A DNA stretch of 18,191 nt from JAYOFM01 sp038117225 (GTDB lineage: Bacteria > Pseudomonadota > Alphaproteobacteria > Rhodospirillales > Casp-alpha2), in the NCBI GenBank assembly GCA_038117225.1, contig JAYOFM010000082.1, forward strand, positions 1 to 18,191, read 5' to 3'. The first letter of the stretch is position 1. Each line of letters begins with the position of its first letter. The notes under the pieces were generated by a model that saw nothing but the letters and a program-made list of their open reading frames with translations, searched no databases and was not told where the DNA came from. Below are positions 1-7,795 of this stretch, in pieces. The translations under genes and the position numbers were made by a program.

Positions 1-1
1 C

Positions 2-373
2 GGCGCCGACAACCTGGGACCATCAACCCTGGGCGTCCACGCCAGCCCGAGACAGGGCATCGGCATGTATCAGGTCGCCGCGGCCGCAATGAAACAAGTC
101 GAGCGCATCCTCGCCGAGGGCGTCACCGAGGACGAAGTCACGCGGGCCAAGAAGCGGATGCGCGCGGAAGCGATTTACGCCCGCGATTCCTTCGGCACAG
201 GCGCCCGCGTGCTGGGTGGCGCGTTGGCGGTCGGGCGCACCATTGAACATGTTGAAACCTGGCCCGAACGCATCAATCGGGTCACCGCCGAAGGCATCAA
301 GGCGGCGGCGCGCTTCGTCATTACCGGTCAGCCGACGATCACCGCCCGCCTGCTCGCCAGGCCGCAAGGATGA
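2..373 (+). CDS. M16 family zinc peptidase, C-terminal fragment (5' end outside window)
   Basis: Only the last ~123 residues are present; the frame is open from base 2 to the TGA at 371-373. The visible part looks like the C-terminal domain of a pitrilysin/insulinase-type (M16) peptidase: an amphipathic region with a 'LAEGVTEDEVTRAKKR' segment, then a long helix, and an ending of the kind 'VTAEGIKAAARFVI...TARLL' common in this family. The zinc-binding HxxEH motif would lie upstream and cannot be checked. A second M16 gene begins only 7 nt downstream. Such tandem pairs, one catalytic and one not, are a usual arrangement in alphaproteobacteria. By inference this is the zinc-containing partner of a periplasmic heterodimeric protease. 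Confidence 0.8.
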   Translation, partial: GADNLGPSTLGVHASPRQGIGMYQVAAAAMKQVERILAEGVTEDEVTRAKKRMRAEAIYARDSFGTGARVLGGALAVGRTIEHVETWPERINRVTAEGIKAAARFVITGQPTITARLLARPQG

Positions 374-380
374 TACGAGC

Positions 381-1709
381 ATGATGCGATACTTGCGTTT
401 TCTCGCCGCCGCGATTTTTCTCGTGGCACTGACCCTTGGCGGCCCGGCCCACGCGGTCAAAATTCAACAAGTCACCAGCCCGGGTGGCGTTGTTGCCTGG
501 TTGGTCGAAGACCACGCCAACCCGGTCATCACGATGCGTTTCGCATTCCGCGGCGGTTCCGCGCTGGATCCGAACGGCAAGGAAGGCCTGGCCAATCTGG
601 TCTCCAGCACCATTGACGAAGGTGCCGGCGACCTGGCGAGCAAGGCCTATCAGGGAACCTTGGAAGACCTCGCGATCACTCTGCGGTTCTCGGCCGGGCT
701 GGATAATTTTCGTGGACGCATGAAGACGTTGGTGGATAACGCGGATACCGCGTTCGATCTGTTGCGACTGGCGTTGACCGCTCCGCGCTTCGATGCCGAG
801 CCCTTATCGCGCATACGCACCCAGATCATGTCGGGTTTGCGTCAGAGCGACGAAGATCCGAATACAATCGCGAGCCGGACACTGTTCCGTCAAATGTTCG
901 GTAGTCATCCCTATGCACGGCCGGTCAACGGAACGCTGGAATCGGTGCCGACTATCACCGCCGATGACCTCAAGGGCTTCGTCGCGCGGCGCTTGGCGCG
1001 CGACAATCTGATCATCGGCGTCGTCGGTGACATCAGCCCGACCGAACTGGCGAGACGCCTTGATCAGGTGTTTGGCGGGCTGCCGGCAAATGCGGCCGAT
1101 TGGCGCATTCCCGCAGCCACCCCAATATTCTCGGGTGGCGTCACAGTGCGCGACTTGAAAGTGCCACAAAGTGCCATCTTGTTCACGCAACCCGGCATCA
1201 GGCGCGAGGACAAGGATTTTTATACCGCTTTCGTGGTCAACCACATCCTCGCCGATGGCAGTTTCACGTCGCGACTCTACGCCGAAGTCCGCGAGAAGCG
1301 CGGGCTGGCTTATTCGGTTAGCGCCGGCCTTTGGCCGATGGATGCGGCGGCGTTGATTTCCGGCGGCGCCGGCACCGCGAATGCCCGCGTCGCGGAAACC
1401 ATCAACACGGTGCGCGCCGAATGGCGACGCCTGAGCAGGGACGGCGTCACGGCGGCGGAATTGAGCGACGCCAAGACTTATCTGACCGGGTCTTTCCCGC
1501 TTCGCTTCACCTCGTCGGGGCGCATCGCCGGCATGCTGGTCGGCATGCAAATGGACGATCTGGGCATGGATTACTTCGAGCGACGCAACGGCTACGTCGA
1601 AGCGGTTACCCTGGAGGATGCGGATCGGGTGGCGCGGCGTCTCTATGACGACAAGGCTCTGACCTTTGTCGTCGTCGGCCAACCCCAGGGATTGCCCGCG
1701 ACCCAGTGA
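381..1709 (+). CDS. M16 family peptidase-like protein lacking the zinc motif (periplasmic)
   Basis: A 442-residue protein with a clear signal peptide: basic start MMRYLR, hydrophobic core, likely cleavage after Ala25 (PAHA|V). Two M16 domains follow. Where catalytic members have HxxEH (as in GLAHLLEHM), this one reads GLANLVSSTIDEG at about residues 69-81, so both His and the Glu are replaced (Asn72, Ser75, Ser76). The C-terminal domain keeps the substrate-gripping Arg/Tyr segment REKRGLAYS (about residues 304-312). It is therefore probably the non-catalytic subunit of a heterodimer with the product of the gene ending 7 nt upstream. ATG at 381 is chosen because it gives the signal peptide; an in-frame start further upstream would overlap the previous gene by over 150 nt. 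An adjacent ATG at 384 is equally possible. Confidence 0.88.
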   Translation: MMRYLRFLAAAIFLVALTLGGPAHAVKIQQVTSPGGVVAWLVEDHANPVITMRFAFRGGSALDPNGKEGLANLVSSTIDEGAGDLASKAYQGTLEDLAITLRFSAGLDNFRGRMKTLVDNADTAFDLLRLALTAPRFDAEPLSRIRTQIMSGLRQSDEDPNTIASRTLFRQMFGSHPYARPVNGTLESVPTITADDLKGFVARRLARDNLIIGVVGDISPTELARRLDQVFGGLPANAADWRIPAATPIFSGGVTVRDLKVPQSAILFTQPGIRREDKDFYTAFVVNHILADGSFTSRLYAEVREKRGLAYSVSAGLWPMDAAALISGGAGTANARVAETINTVRAEWRRLSRDGVTAAELSDAKTYLTGSFPLRFTSSGRIAGMLVGMQMDDLGMDYFERRNGYVEAVTLEDADRVARRLYDDKALTFVVVGQPQGLPATQ

Positions 1710-1747
1710 CCACCTGGCCAGCGGCGTTGGCCTAATGGGCACGGTCT

Positions 1748-1771
1748 GCTAGGAGTCTCGCTAGGAGCTTG
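1748..1771 (+). promoter_or_regulatory. Duplicated Shine-Dalgarno region before pgi
   Basis: The 8-mer GCTAGGAG occurs twice in tandem with a 12-nt period (1748-1755 and 1760-1767). The second AGGAG (1763-1767) is 7 nt before ATG 1775, ideal for a ribosome binding site. The first lies 12 nt further upstream and is too far for that start. The second copy decides the pgi start in favour of ATG 1775 over the TTG at 1769, which would sit only 1 nt from AGGAG. Confidence 0.6.
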
Positions 1772-1774
1772 GCG

Positions 1775-3433
1775 ATGACCATCCTCACCGAAAACCTGGC
1801 CTGGCGGGCCCTGGAGACGCATGCGCAAGACATGCGAGGGCGACGCGTGCGCGACCTGTTTGACGCCGATCCCGAGCGGTTCGGACGTTTCGCGCTCAAC
1901 CTTGACGATCTACTGCTCGATGTGTCCAAGAATGCGATCACGACGCAGACCCGTGATTTGTTGCTGGAACTCGCAGCCGCCGTCGATCTGGAAGAATTTC
2001 GTCGCGCGTTGTTCGCCGGGGATACGGTCAATTGGACGGAAGGCCGCGCCGCCCTGCACATGGCGCTGCGCGCGCCCGCCGGCGCCACCTACCGTGTCGC
2101 GGGCGTCGACGTCATGGCATCCGTCGAGGCGACCCGCCAAAACATGCGTGACCTCGTCGAACGGGTTCATGGCGGTGACTGGCGGGGCGCCGGCGGCGAC
2201 GTCATCACCGATGTCGTCAATATCGGCATCGGCGGTTCCGACTTGGGGCCGGCCATGGTCACGGCGGCGCTGCGCCCCTATCATCGGCGTGGGATTCAAG
2301 TCCATTTCCTCGCCAACGTGGATGGCGCCGAAGTTTCCGACACTCTGGCCGGCCTCAACCCAGCGACAACGCTGTTCCTAGTCGCCTCCAAGACCTTCAC
2401 CACGCAGGAAACCATGACCAACGCGGCGACGGCGCGGGCGTGGCTGGTCTCCGCGTTGGGCGAGGATGCCGTGGCGCGCCACTTCATCGCGCTGTCGACC
2501 AACGCCAGCGCCGCGGCCGCCTTCGGCATCGATTCCGCCAACATGCTGAGCTTCTGGGACTGGGTCGGCGGGCGCTATTCCGTGTGGTCCGCCGTCGGCC
2601 TGTCGGTGGCCATGGCGGTCGGCTGGGACATCTTCGGTGAATTGCTGGCTGGCGCCCACGACATGGACGAACATTTTCGCGCGGCCGCGCCCGCCAAGAA
2701 TATGCCGGTCATCCTGGCACTGATCGGTATCTGGAACCGCAATTTCCTAGGCATCGCCGCCCACGCGGTGTTGCCCTACGACCGACGCCTTGCGCGCCTA
2801 CCGGCGTTCCTGCAACAGCTGGAAATGGAGAGCAATGGCAAGGCCGTCGACCGGTTCGGGCGGCCCGTTGGCCATGCCACCCAGCCGGTCATCCTGGGCG
2901 AGCCAGGCACCAACGGCCAGCACGCCTTCTTGCAGGCGCTGCACCAGGGCACTGACGTGATTTCCGCCGATTTCCTGGCCTCCGCCAAAGCCGATCACGA
3001 TTTTGCTGACCACCATGATATCCTGCTGGCCAATGCGCTGGCGCAGTCACAGGCGCTGATGCGCGGCCGCGACGAGACCGAAGCGCGGGCCGCCCTCCTG
3101 GCCGAGGGACTCGCCGAAGAAGCCATAGCCGCTTTGCTGCCCCACAAGCTGTTCCCGGGCAATCGGCCGTCCAATACCCTGCTTTATCGCCGCCTCGATC
3201 CGCGCACGCTTGGCAGGTTGATCGCGCTCTACGAACACAAGGTCGCGGTGCAGGGCCACATCTGGGGCATCAATTCCTTCGACCAATGGGGCGTCGAACT
3301 GGGCAAGTCGTTGACCGGCGACGTACTGGCGCAATTGACTGGCTCCGGCGAGTCCGCGGCTGAGCAGGACTCATCGACGGCGGGCCTGCTCGCCCACCTG
3401 AAGGCGCTTCGAGGCACCGGCGACGCCCCATGA
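1775..3433 (+). CDS. pgi: Glucose-6-phosphate isomerase
   Basis: 552 residues, the normal length for the long bacterial Pgi type. The enzyme interconverts glucose-6-phosphate and fructose-6-phosphate in the cytosol (glycolysis/gluconeogenesis and sugar-nucleotide supply). Family signatures visible in order: substrate-phosphate region NIGIGGSDLGP (about residue 150), SKTFTTQET, GGRYSVWSAVGL (about 265), FLQQLEMESNGK with the catalytic Glu (about 350), GTNGQHAFLQALHQGT with the catalytic His (about 383), and DQWGVELGK with the active-site Lys (about 505-513). The ATG start at 1775 has AGGAG 7 nt upstream. The stop overlaps the mutL start (ATGA), so the two are probably cotranscribed and translationally coupled. 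Confidence 0.97.
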   Translation: MTILTENLAWRALETHAQDMRGRRVRDLFDADPERFGRFALNLDDLLLDVSKNAITTQTRDLLLELAAAVDLEEFRRALFAGDTVNWTEGRAALHMALRAPAGATYRVAGVDVMASVEATRQNMRDLVERVHGGDWRGAGGDVITDVVNIGIGGSDLGPAMVTAALRPYHRRGIQVHFLANVDGAEVSDTLAGLNPATTLFLVASKTFTTQETMTNAATARAWLVSALGEDAVARHFIALSTNASAAAAFGIDSANMLSFWDWVGGRYSVWSAVGLSVAMAVGWDIFGELLAGAHDMDEHFRAAAPAKNMPVILALIGIWNRNFLGIAAHAVLPYDRRLARLPAFLQQLEMESNGKAVDRFGRPVGHATQPVILGEPGTNGQHAFLQALHQGTDVISADFLASAKADHDFADHHDILLANALAQSQALMRGRDETEARAALLAEGLAEEAIAALLPHKLFPGNRPSNTLLYRRLDPRTLGRLIALYEHKVAVQGHIWGINSFDQWGVELGKSLTGDVLAQLTGSGESAAEQDSSTAGLLAHLKALRGTGDAP

Positions 3434-5223
3434 CCATCCGTCGCCTTCCAGAAACCATCGTTAATCGCATTGCCGCGGGCGAAGTCGTCGAGCGGCCCGC
3501 CTCGGCGGTCAAGGAACTGGTCGAGAACGCCCTCGACGCCGGCGCCCGGCATATAGACATCACTCTGCGTGACGGCGGGCAAACGTTGATCGCCGTGGTC
3601 GATGATGGTCGCGGCATGACACCACAGGAACTGGAACTGGCGGTCGAACGCCACGCCACCTCGAAACTGCCCGACGATGATCTGGTCAATATCCGCACCC
3701 TCGGCTTCCGCGGCGAGGCGTTGCCATCCATCGGCGCCGTCAGCCGCATGGCGTTGACCAGCCGCCCCGCCGACGCCGGCGAAGCCTGGTCATTAACCGT
3801 CGAGGGCGGCCGTGTCGGCGTGCCAGCGCCGGCCGCCCATCCCCTTGGCACCCGGGTCGAAGTGCGCGACCTGTTCTACGCCACACCGGCGCGGCTCAAG
3901 TTTCTCAAAACACCCCGGACTGAACAGGGCCGTGCGGTCGAAGTGCTGCAACGCCTCGCCATGGCACATCCGGCGGTCGGCTTCACCCTGTCCGATGGTA
4001 CTCGCGCGGTGGTCAAGCTGCCTGCGGTTTCGAGTGATCTGTTCGACGCCCGTCTGGAACGCTTGGGGGGCATCATGGGGCGCGACTTTCCGGCCAATGC
4101 CATGCTCATTGATGCCGAGCGTGAAGGCATGCGCCTGACCGGCCACGCCGGTTTGCCGACGTTCAACCGGGGCAACGCGCAAAAGCAGTTCCTGTTCGTC
4201 AACGGCCGCCCGGTGCGCGACCGCTTGCTGGTCGGCGCCGTGCGGGGCGCTTACCGGGAATTTCTGGCCTCCGACCGCCATCCGCTGCTGGCTCTGTTCC
4301 TCGATCTGCCGCCGGACATCGTTGACGTCAACGTCCACCCCGCCAAGACCGAGGTCCGGTTTCGCGATGAAGGCATGGTGCGAGGTCTCATCGTTGGCGC
4401 CCTCCGGCACGCACTCGCGGAAGCCGGCCATCGGGCCTCGACAACAGTTTCAGGCGCGGCGCTGGGAGCCTTCAGGCCCGGCAATGGCGGCGGCGCGCCG
4501 GTTCCGGCCGTGCCCTATCGTCGCGCATCGAACCAGGGATATCCCGGCTTCTGCGATCGCGCCGCCGATTTCATGGCTCCCTTGGGCGCGGCGCCCCAGG
4601 CACGCGCCGTCGACCCGCCGGCGGCCGAAACCGCGGACGCCGACTATCCGCTCGGCGTCGCCCGCACCCAACTGCACGAAACCTATGTGGTGGCGCAGAC
4701 CCGCGACGGTATCGTCATCGTCGATCAGCACGCGGCGCACGAGCGATTGACGCAGGAACGCATCAAGAAATCACTGGAAAACGGCGGCGTCACCGGCCAG
4801 GGCCTCTTAATTCCGGAAGTCGTCGAAATGGAAGAGGCCGCCTGCGACCGCATCATCGCGCGGGCCGAGGAACTGGCCCGCCTGGGTCTCATCGTCGAGG
4901 CCTTCGGCAACGGCGCCGTCGTGGTGCGCGAGGTTCCGGCGCTGCTCGGCGAGACCGACATCAAGGGCCTGATCCACGACCTCGCCGACGATTTCGCGGA
5001 ACTGGGCGATGGCATCGCGCTGGAACAACGGCTCGGCGATGTCTGCGCGACAATGGCCTGTCATTCCTCCATCCGTGCCGGCCGTCGTCTCAACGCCGAT
5101 GAAATGAATGCCCTGCTGCGCGAAATGGAAGCCACGCCCCATTCTGGCCAATGCAGCCACGGCCGGCCGACTTATGTGGAGATGAAACTGGCCGACATCG
5201 AGAAACTGTTCGGCCGACGATAA
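3430..5223 (+). CDS. mutL: DNA mismatch repair protein MutL (endonuclease type)
   Basis: 597 residues, two-part MutL layout. The N-terminal GHKL ATPase shows ELVENALDAGA (Mg-binding Asn33), VDDGRGM (about 57-63) and TLGFRGEALPSIGAVS. A variable, Pro/Ala-rich linker spans roughly residues 335-405. The C-terminal dimerisation domain carries the metal-dependent nicking motif DQHAAHERLTQE (D432, E438, E443), together with ACHSSIRAG, QCSHGRPT and a terminal FGRR. The family knowledge is that MutL with DQHA(x)2E(x)4E nicks DNA itself in organisms without MutH, as expected for an alphaproteobacterium. The third motif reads C-S-H-G-R-P rather than the usual C-P-H-G-R-P. The start overlaps the pgi stop by ATGA. 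The next gene follows after 3 nt. Confidence 0.97.
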   Translation: MTIRRLPETIVNRIAAGEVVERPASAVKELVENALDAGARHIDITLRDGGQTLIAVVDDGRGMTPQELELAVERHATSKLPDDDLVNIRTLGFRGEALPSIGAVSRMALTSRPADAGEAWSLTVEGGRVGVPAPAAHPLGTRVEVRDLFYATPARLKFLKTPRTEQGRAVEVLQRLAMAHPAVGFTLSDGTRAVVKLPAVSSDLFDARLERLGGIMGRDFPANAMLIDAEREGMRLTGHAGLPTFNRGNAQKQFLFVNGRPVRDRLLVGAVRGAYREFLASDRHPLLALFLDLPPDIVDVNVHPAKTEVRFRDEGMVRGLIVGALRHALAEAGHRASTTVSGAALGAFRPGNGGGAPVPAVPYRRASNQGYPGFCDRAADFMAPLGAAPQARAVDPPAAETADADYPLGVARTQLHETYVVAQTRDGIVIVDQHAAHERLTQERIKKSLENGGVTGQGLLIPEVVEMEEAACDRIIARAEELARLGLIVEAFGNGAVVVREVPALLGETDIKGLIHDLADDFAELGDGIALEQRLGDVCATMACHSSIRAGRRLNADEMNALLREMEATPHSGQCSHGRPTYVEMKLADIEKLFGRR

Positions 5224-5226
5224 AGC

Positions 5227-5985
5227 ATGCTCGCCGAATGGTTCCGTCACCTCGTGACTCCCGCCCCGGCGGCGGCGAAGCGGCTTGGCTATCTCCGTGA
5301 ACTGATCGCCATCGAGGCACGACACCGCCGATGTCGCGCGGCCTGGGCGCCGCACCTTGAGCACAGCCGCCGGTTTGTCCTTGGCGCGGCCGAGGGGCTG
5401 GCCAAGCACGACAAGGTAACCGTATTGGGGTCCGGACTGTTACTGGATGTACCGTTGGCGGAACTAGCGGAATCATTCGCCGAGGTGGTGCTGGTGGACA
5501 TCGTACACTTGCCGGCCGTGCGAAGAACGGCCAGGGCATTTTCCAATGTCAACCTAATCGAGGCGGACGTGAGCGAGATGGTCGATGACGTGAATGCCGG
5601 CGGGGTCACCAACACGGTGCCCATACCGAAGCTTCCCCAAGGCGATGCCGACCTCGTCGTCTCACTAAACCTGATCACACAGGTGGGGGTCATGCTGGCT
5701 CGGCACGGTGTTGATGGCGACGCCGTCGCGACGGCCCATCTCGCGGCGCTCAAGGCGCTGCCCGGTCGCGTCGCGTTAATCGGCGAGGTGACGCGCGAGT
5801 GGGTGGAGGACGGCGTGGTCGTCGAGAGCGATCGGCCGCTAGCACATCTCGATTTGCCGCCACCGGATGAAATCTGGAGTTGGGATCTGGCACCGGCGCC
5901 CGAACTCGACCGGCGGCGGAATCGACGTTTCACCGTCGCCGGCTATGCCGATCTTTCCAAGATCAAAACGCGCGCGGCACCGTAG
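5227..5985 (+). CDS. Uncharacterised methyltransferase-fold protein downstream of mutL
   Basis: 252 residues; no named family recognised. The pattern fits a Rossmann-type SAM-dependent methyltransferase: a helical N-terminus with many Arg (about 1-55), a glycine loop VTVLGSGLLLDVPL (about 64-77), a beta strand ending in acid VVLVDIVHL (about 87-95), an acidic LIEADVSEM (about 112-120), and DLVVSLNLITQVG (about 143-155) where motif IV sits. The glycine loop is degenerate (GSGLLLD rather than GxGxG), so SAM binding is plausible but unproven. No signal peptide or membrane segment is seen. The gene begins 3 nt after mutL and is probably cotranscribed with it. Its last 43 nt overlap the convergent rsmD gene. 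It could instead be a non-catalytic relative. Confidence 0.75.
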   Translation: MLAEWFRHLVTPAPAAAKRLGYLRELIAIEARHRRCRAAWAPHLEHSRRFVLGAAEGLAKHDKVTVLGSGLLLDVPLAELAESFAEVVLVDIVHLPAVRRTARAFSNVNLIEADVSEMVDDVNAGGVTNTVPIPKLPQGDADLVVSLNLITQVGVMLARHGVDGDAVATAHLAALKALPGRVALIGEVTREWVEDGVVVESDRPLAHLDLPPPDEIWSWDLAPAPELDRRRNRRFTVAGYADLSKIKTRAAP

Positions 5986-6509
5986 GTGCGATCGTCAAGC
6001 AAGGCATAGCCGGAAGGCGGATCGATGCTCTCGCGCGCGCCCACTTCAGCGACGACGATGGTACCGGCGCCAATCCAGCCCTTGGTGCGCAGGCCGAGCA
6101 GCGCCGGCAGCAACAAGTCCTTTTCATAAGGCGGATCGAGCAAAGCGAGGGTTGCCGGGCACTGGGCTGCCAGCGGCGGGGGCGGCAGACGGGTAGCGTC
6201 GAGGCGGAGCAGCGTCGACTGGCGCCAGAATCCCAGTTCAGCGGTATTTTTACGCACGATCTTAAGCGCCGCCTCGGACCCATCAATGAATGTGGCATGG
6301 CGGGCACCACGGCTGAGTGATTCGAGGCCCAGGGCACCGGACCCGGCGAACAGATCGAGCACCACCGCGTCTTCGAAACCCGGCCAATCGATGCCGTGGG
6401 CGAGCACGTTGAACACCGCTTCGCGCGCCCGGTCGGAAGTGGGGCGCACCTCACCGCCTTGTGGCACGGCGAGGCGCCGGCCCTTGCACGCGCCGGCGAT
6501 AATTCTCAC
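5943..6509 (-). CDS. rsmD: 16S rRNA (guanine966-N2)-methyltransferase RsmD
   Basis: 188 residues, normal length. It methylates G966 of 16S rRNA in the small subunit. Visible marks are the typical N-terminus MRIIAGACKGRRL followed by RPTSDRAREAVFNVL, the SAM loop LDLFAGSGALGLE (about 51-63), and the catalytic DPPY at 125-128. The start is GTG at 6507-6509 and overlaps the stop of the upstream pseudouridine synthase gene (GTGA), indicating translational coupling. The 3' end overlaps the convergent plus-strand gene by 43 nt. Confidence 0.95.
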   Translation of the reverse strand: MRIIAGACKGRRLAVPQGGEVRPTSDRAREAVFNVLAHGIDWPGFEDAVVLDLFAGSGALGLESLSRGARHATFIDGSEAALKIVRKNTAELGFWRQSTLLRLDATRLPPPPLAAQCPATLALLDPPYEKDLLLPALLGLRTKGWIGAGTIVVAEVGARESIDPPSGYALLDDRTYGAARVLILERSA

Positions 6510-7246
6510 GGCATCAGGCTTCCCAGCTGTTCCTTCAATTCCTTGCCGCGGATTTCCTGGACGCCGCCCGGTTCCAGGTTACCCAGTTGGAACGGCCCAT
6601 AGGCGACGCGGATGAGGCGATTGACGATGAGGTCCATGTGTTCGAGCACGCGGCGTACTTCGCGGTTCTTGCCTTCCTTCAACGCGATCATCAGCCAGGC
6701 ATTGGCGCCGCCACCGGAACGGTCGAGCTGGGCATTGATGGCGCCATAGCGCACACCCTCGATGGTGACGCCCTTGGCCAGACGCGCCAAGCGGGGTTCG
6801 TCGACGCGGCCATGCACGCGCACCCGATAGCGCCGGGTCCAGGCGGTCGCCGGCAATTCAAGATTGCGCGACAACGCGCCATCGTTGGTCAACAAAAGCA
6901 AGCCTTCCGACGAAATGTCCAGCCGTCCAATGGAAACGACACGGGGCAGAGTCTTAGGCAGGTTCTGAAATACCGTCGATCGGCCCTGTGGATCACTGTG
7001 GCTGGTGACTAGCCCTTCCGGCTTGTGGTATCGCCAGAGCCGTGTCGGCTGACGACCGGGCAGCGGTTTGCCATCGACGATAATGTTGCTTTGCGCAGTC
7101 ACCAGGACCGCCGGCGTGTCCAGTTTATGTCCATCGACGGTGACTCGACCATCGGCGATCCAGCGTTCCGCCTCGCGCCGGGAACACAGGCCGGCGCGGG
7201 CCAACACCTTGGCGATACGCTCGCCCTTCTCCGCAGGTTCAGTCAT
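6506..7246 (-). CDS. rluB: Pseudouridine synthase, RluB/RsuA family
   Basis: 246 residues. An N-terminal S4 RNA-binding domain (about residues 8-55, IAKVLARAGLCSRREAERWI) is followed by the RsuA/RluB/RluE/RluF-type catalytic domain with GRLDISSEGLLLLTNDG; Asp110 is the expected catalytic aspartate. It converts a uridine in rRNA to pseudouridine. RluB (23S position 2605) is the likeliest member, but the RsuA-family target cannot be fixed from motifs alone. The reading frame is open far upstream, but residues before MTEPAEKG do not look like this family and would overlap tadA. ATG at 7244-7246 is therefore chosen. No Shine-Dalgarno sequence is visible before it; see the leaderless-promoter entry. 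rsmD follows with a GTGA overlap. Confidence 0.9.
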   Translation of the reverse strand: MTEPAEKGERIAKVLARAGLCSRREAERWIADGRVTVDGHKLDTPAVLVTAQSNIIVDGKPLPGRQPTRLWRYHKPEGLVTSHSDPQGRSTVFQNLPKTLPRVVSIGRLDISSEGLLLLTNDGALSRNLELPATAWTRRYRVRVHGRVDEPRLARLAKGVTIEGVRYGAINAQLDRSGGGANAWLMIALKEGKNREVRRVLEHMDLIVNRLIRVAYGPFQLGNLEPGGVQEIRGKELKEQLGSLMP

Positions 7247-7252
7247 GGCCGG

Positions 7253-7281
7253 AATGTAGGCGTTCGCCCGGCATGCGGCAA
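7253..7281 (-). promoter_or_regulatory. Candidate sigma-70 promoter for the rluB-like gene (leaderless arrangement)
   Basis: Reading the minus strand: TTGCCG (7281-7276) as -35, a 17-nt spacer, and TACATT (7258-7253) as -10, each 4/6 to consensus. Only 6 nt separate the -10 from the ATG at 7246, so a start of transcription at the normal distance would fall on the first base of the start codon. The lack of a Shine-Dalgarno sequence fits a leaderless mRNA. This is weak evidence on its own. Confidence 0.35.
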
Positions 7282-7321
7282 CGACTTGACGGTGGCGACG
7301 CCGAATGGGCACGGTGCGGCG

Positions 7322-7777
7322 ATGGAAAAGTCCGCTTCCGACGCCATGGACATGGCCCTGGCCGAGGCCCATGCCGCCGCAGAACGCGGCGAGGTGCCTG
7401 TTGGCGCGGTTATCATTGATGCCAATGGGCGAATGCTGGCCCGCGCCGGCAACCGGGTCGAGGGCGATCGGGACCCGACCGCACACGCCGAAGTGGTAGC
7501 CCTACGTGCCGCCGCCACGGCGGTGGGAGCGCCGAGGCTCGATGGCTGTGATCTGTATGTGACCCTGGAGCCCTGCGCCATGTGCGCCCAGGCAATCGCG
7601 CTGGCACGTATTCGACGGTTGGTATTCGGCGCCTACGACGTCAAGAGCGGCGGCGTCGAACACGGCGCCCGCGTCTTCACTCATGCCACCTGCCACCACC
7701 GGCCGGACGTGGTCGGCGGCGTGCGCGAACAGGACGCCGCGGCGCTGCTGAAAGACTTCTTCGAAATTCGCCGTTGA
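7322..7777 (+). CDS. tadA: tRNA-specific adenosine deaminase TadA
   Basis: 151 residues, normal size. It deaminates the wobble adenosine 34 of tRNA-Arg(ACG) to inosine. The zinc-dependent cytidine/deoxycytidylate deaminase fold is marked by HAE at 55-57 (zinc His and proton-shuttle Glu) and PCAMC at 84-88 (two zinc Cys). ERGEVPVGAVI near residue 21 and GAYDVKSGGVEHG are typical of TadA rather than of free-nucleoside deaminases. ATG 7322 is preferred; ATG 7346 is possible, and neither has a good Shine-Dalgarno sequence. The frame is open further upstream, but that sequence is antisense to the rluB-like gene. tadA is divergent from that gene across a 75-nt gap. Confidence 0.95.
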   Translation: MEKSASDAMDMALAEAHAAAERGEVPVGAVIIDANGRMLARAGNRVEGDRDPTAHAEVVALRAAATAVGAPRLDGCDLYVTLEPCAMCAQAIALARIRRLVFGAYDVKSGGVEHGARVFTHATCHHRPDVVGGVREQDAAALLKDFFEIRR

Positions 7778-7795
7778 CGCCCGAGGGCGCCGGCG

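Noticed and set aside
1716..1732. GGCCA/TGGCC inverted repeat after the M16 gene, considered as a terminator
   Set aside because: The stem is only 5 bp with a 7-nt loop and no following T-run.
804..1742. 312-codon open frame on the minus strand
   Set aside because: It lies fully antisense to the second M16 gene. Its translation is rich in Arg/His/Gly with no family resemblance, as expected from GC-rich codon bias.
7025..7321. N-terminal extension of the tadA frame
   Set aside because: It overlaps the rluB-like gene in antisense. TadA proteins begin close to the ERGEVPVGAV block.
7247..7486. N-terminal extension of the rluB-like frame
   Set aside because: It is antisense to tadA and unlike the S4-domain N-terminus of the family.
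7778..7789. CGCCC-GA-GGGCG palindrome after tadA, considered as a terminator
   Set aside because: The loop is too small for the full stem, there is no T-run, and such GC palindromes are expected by chance in this composition.
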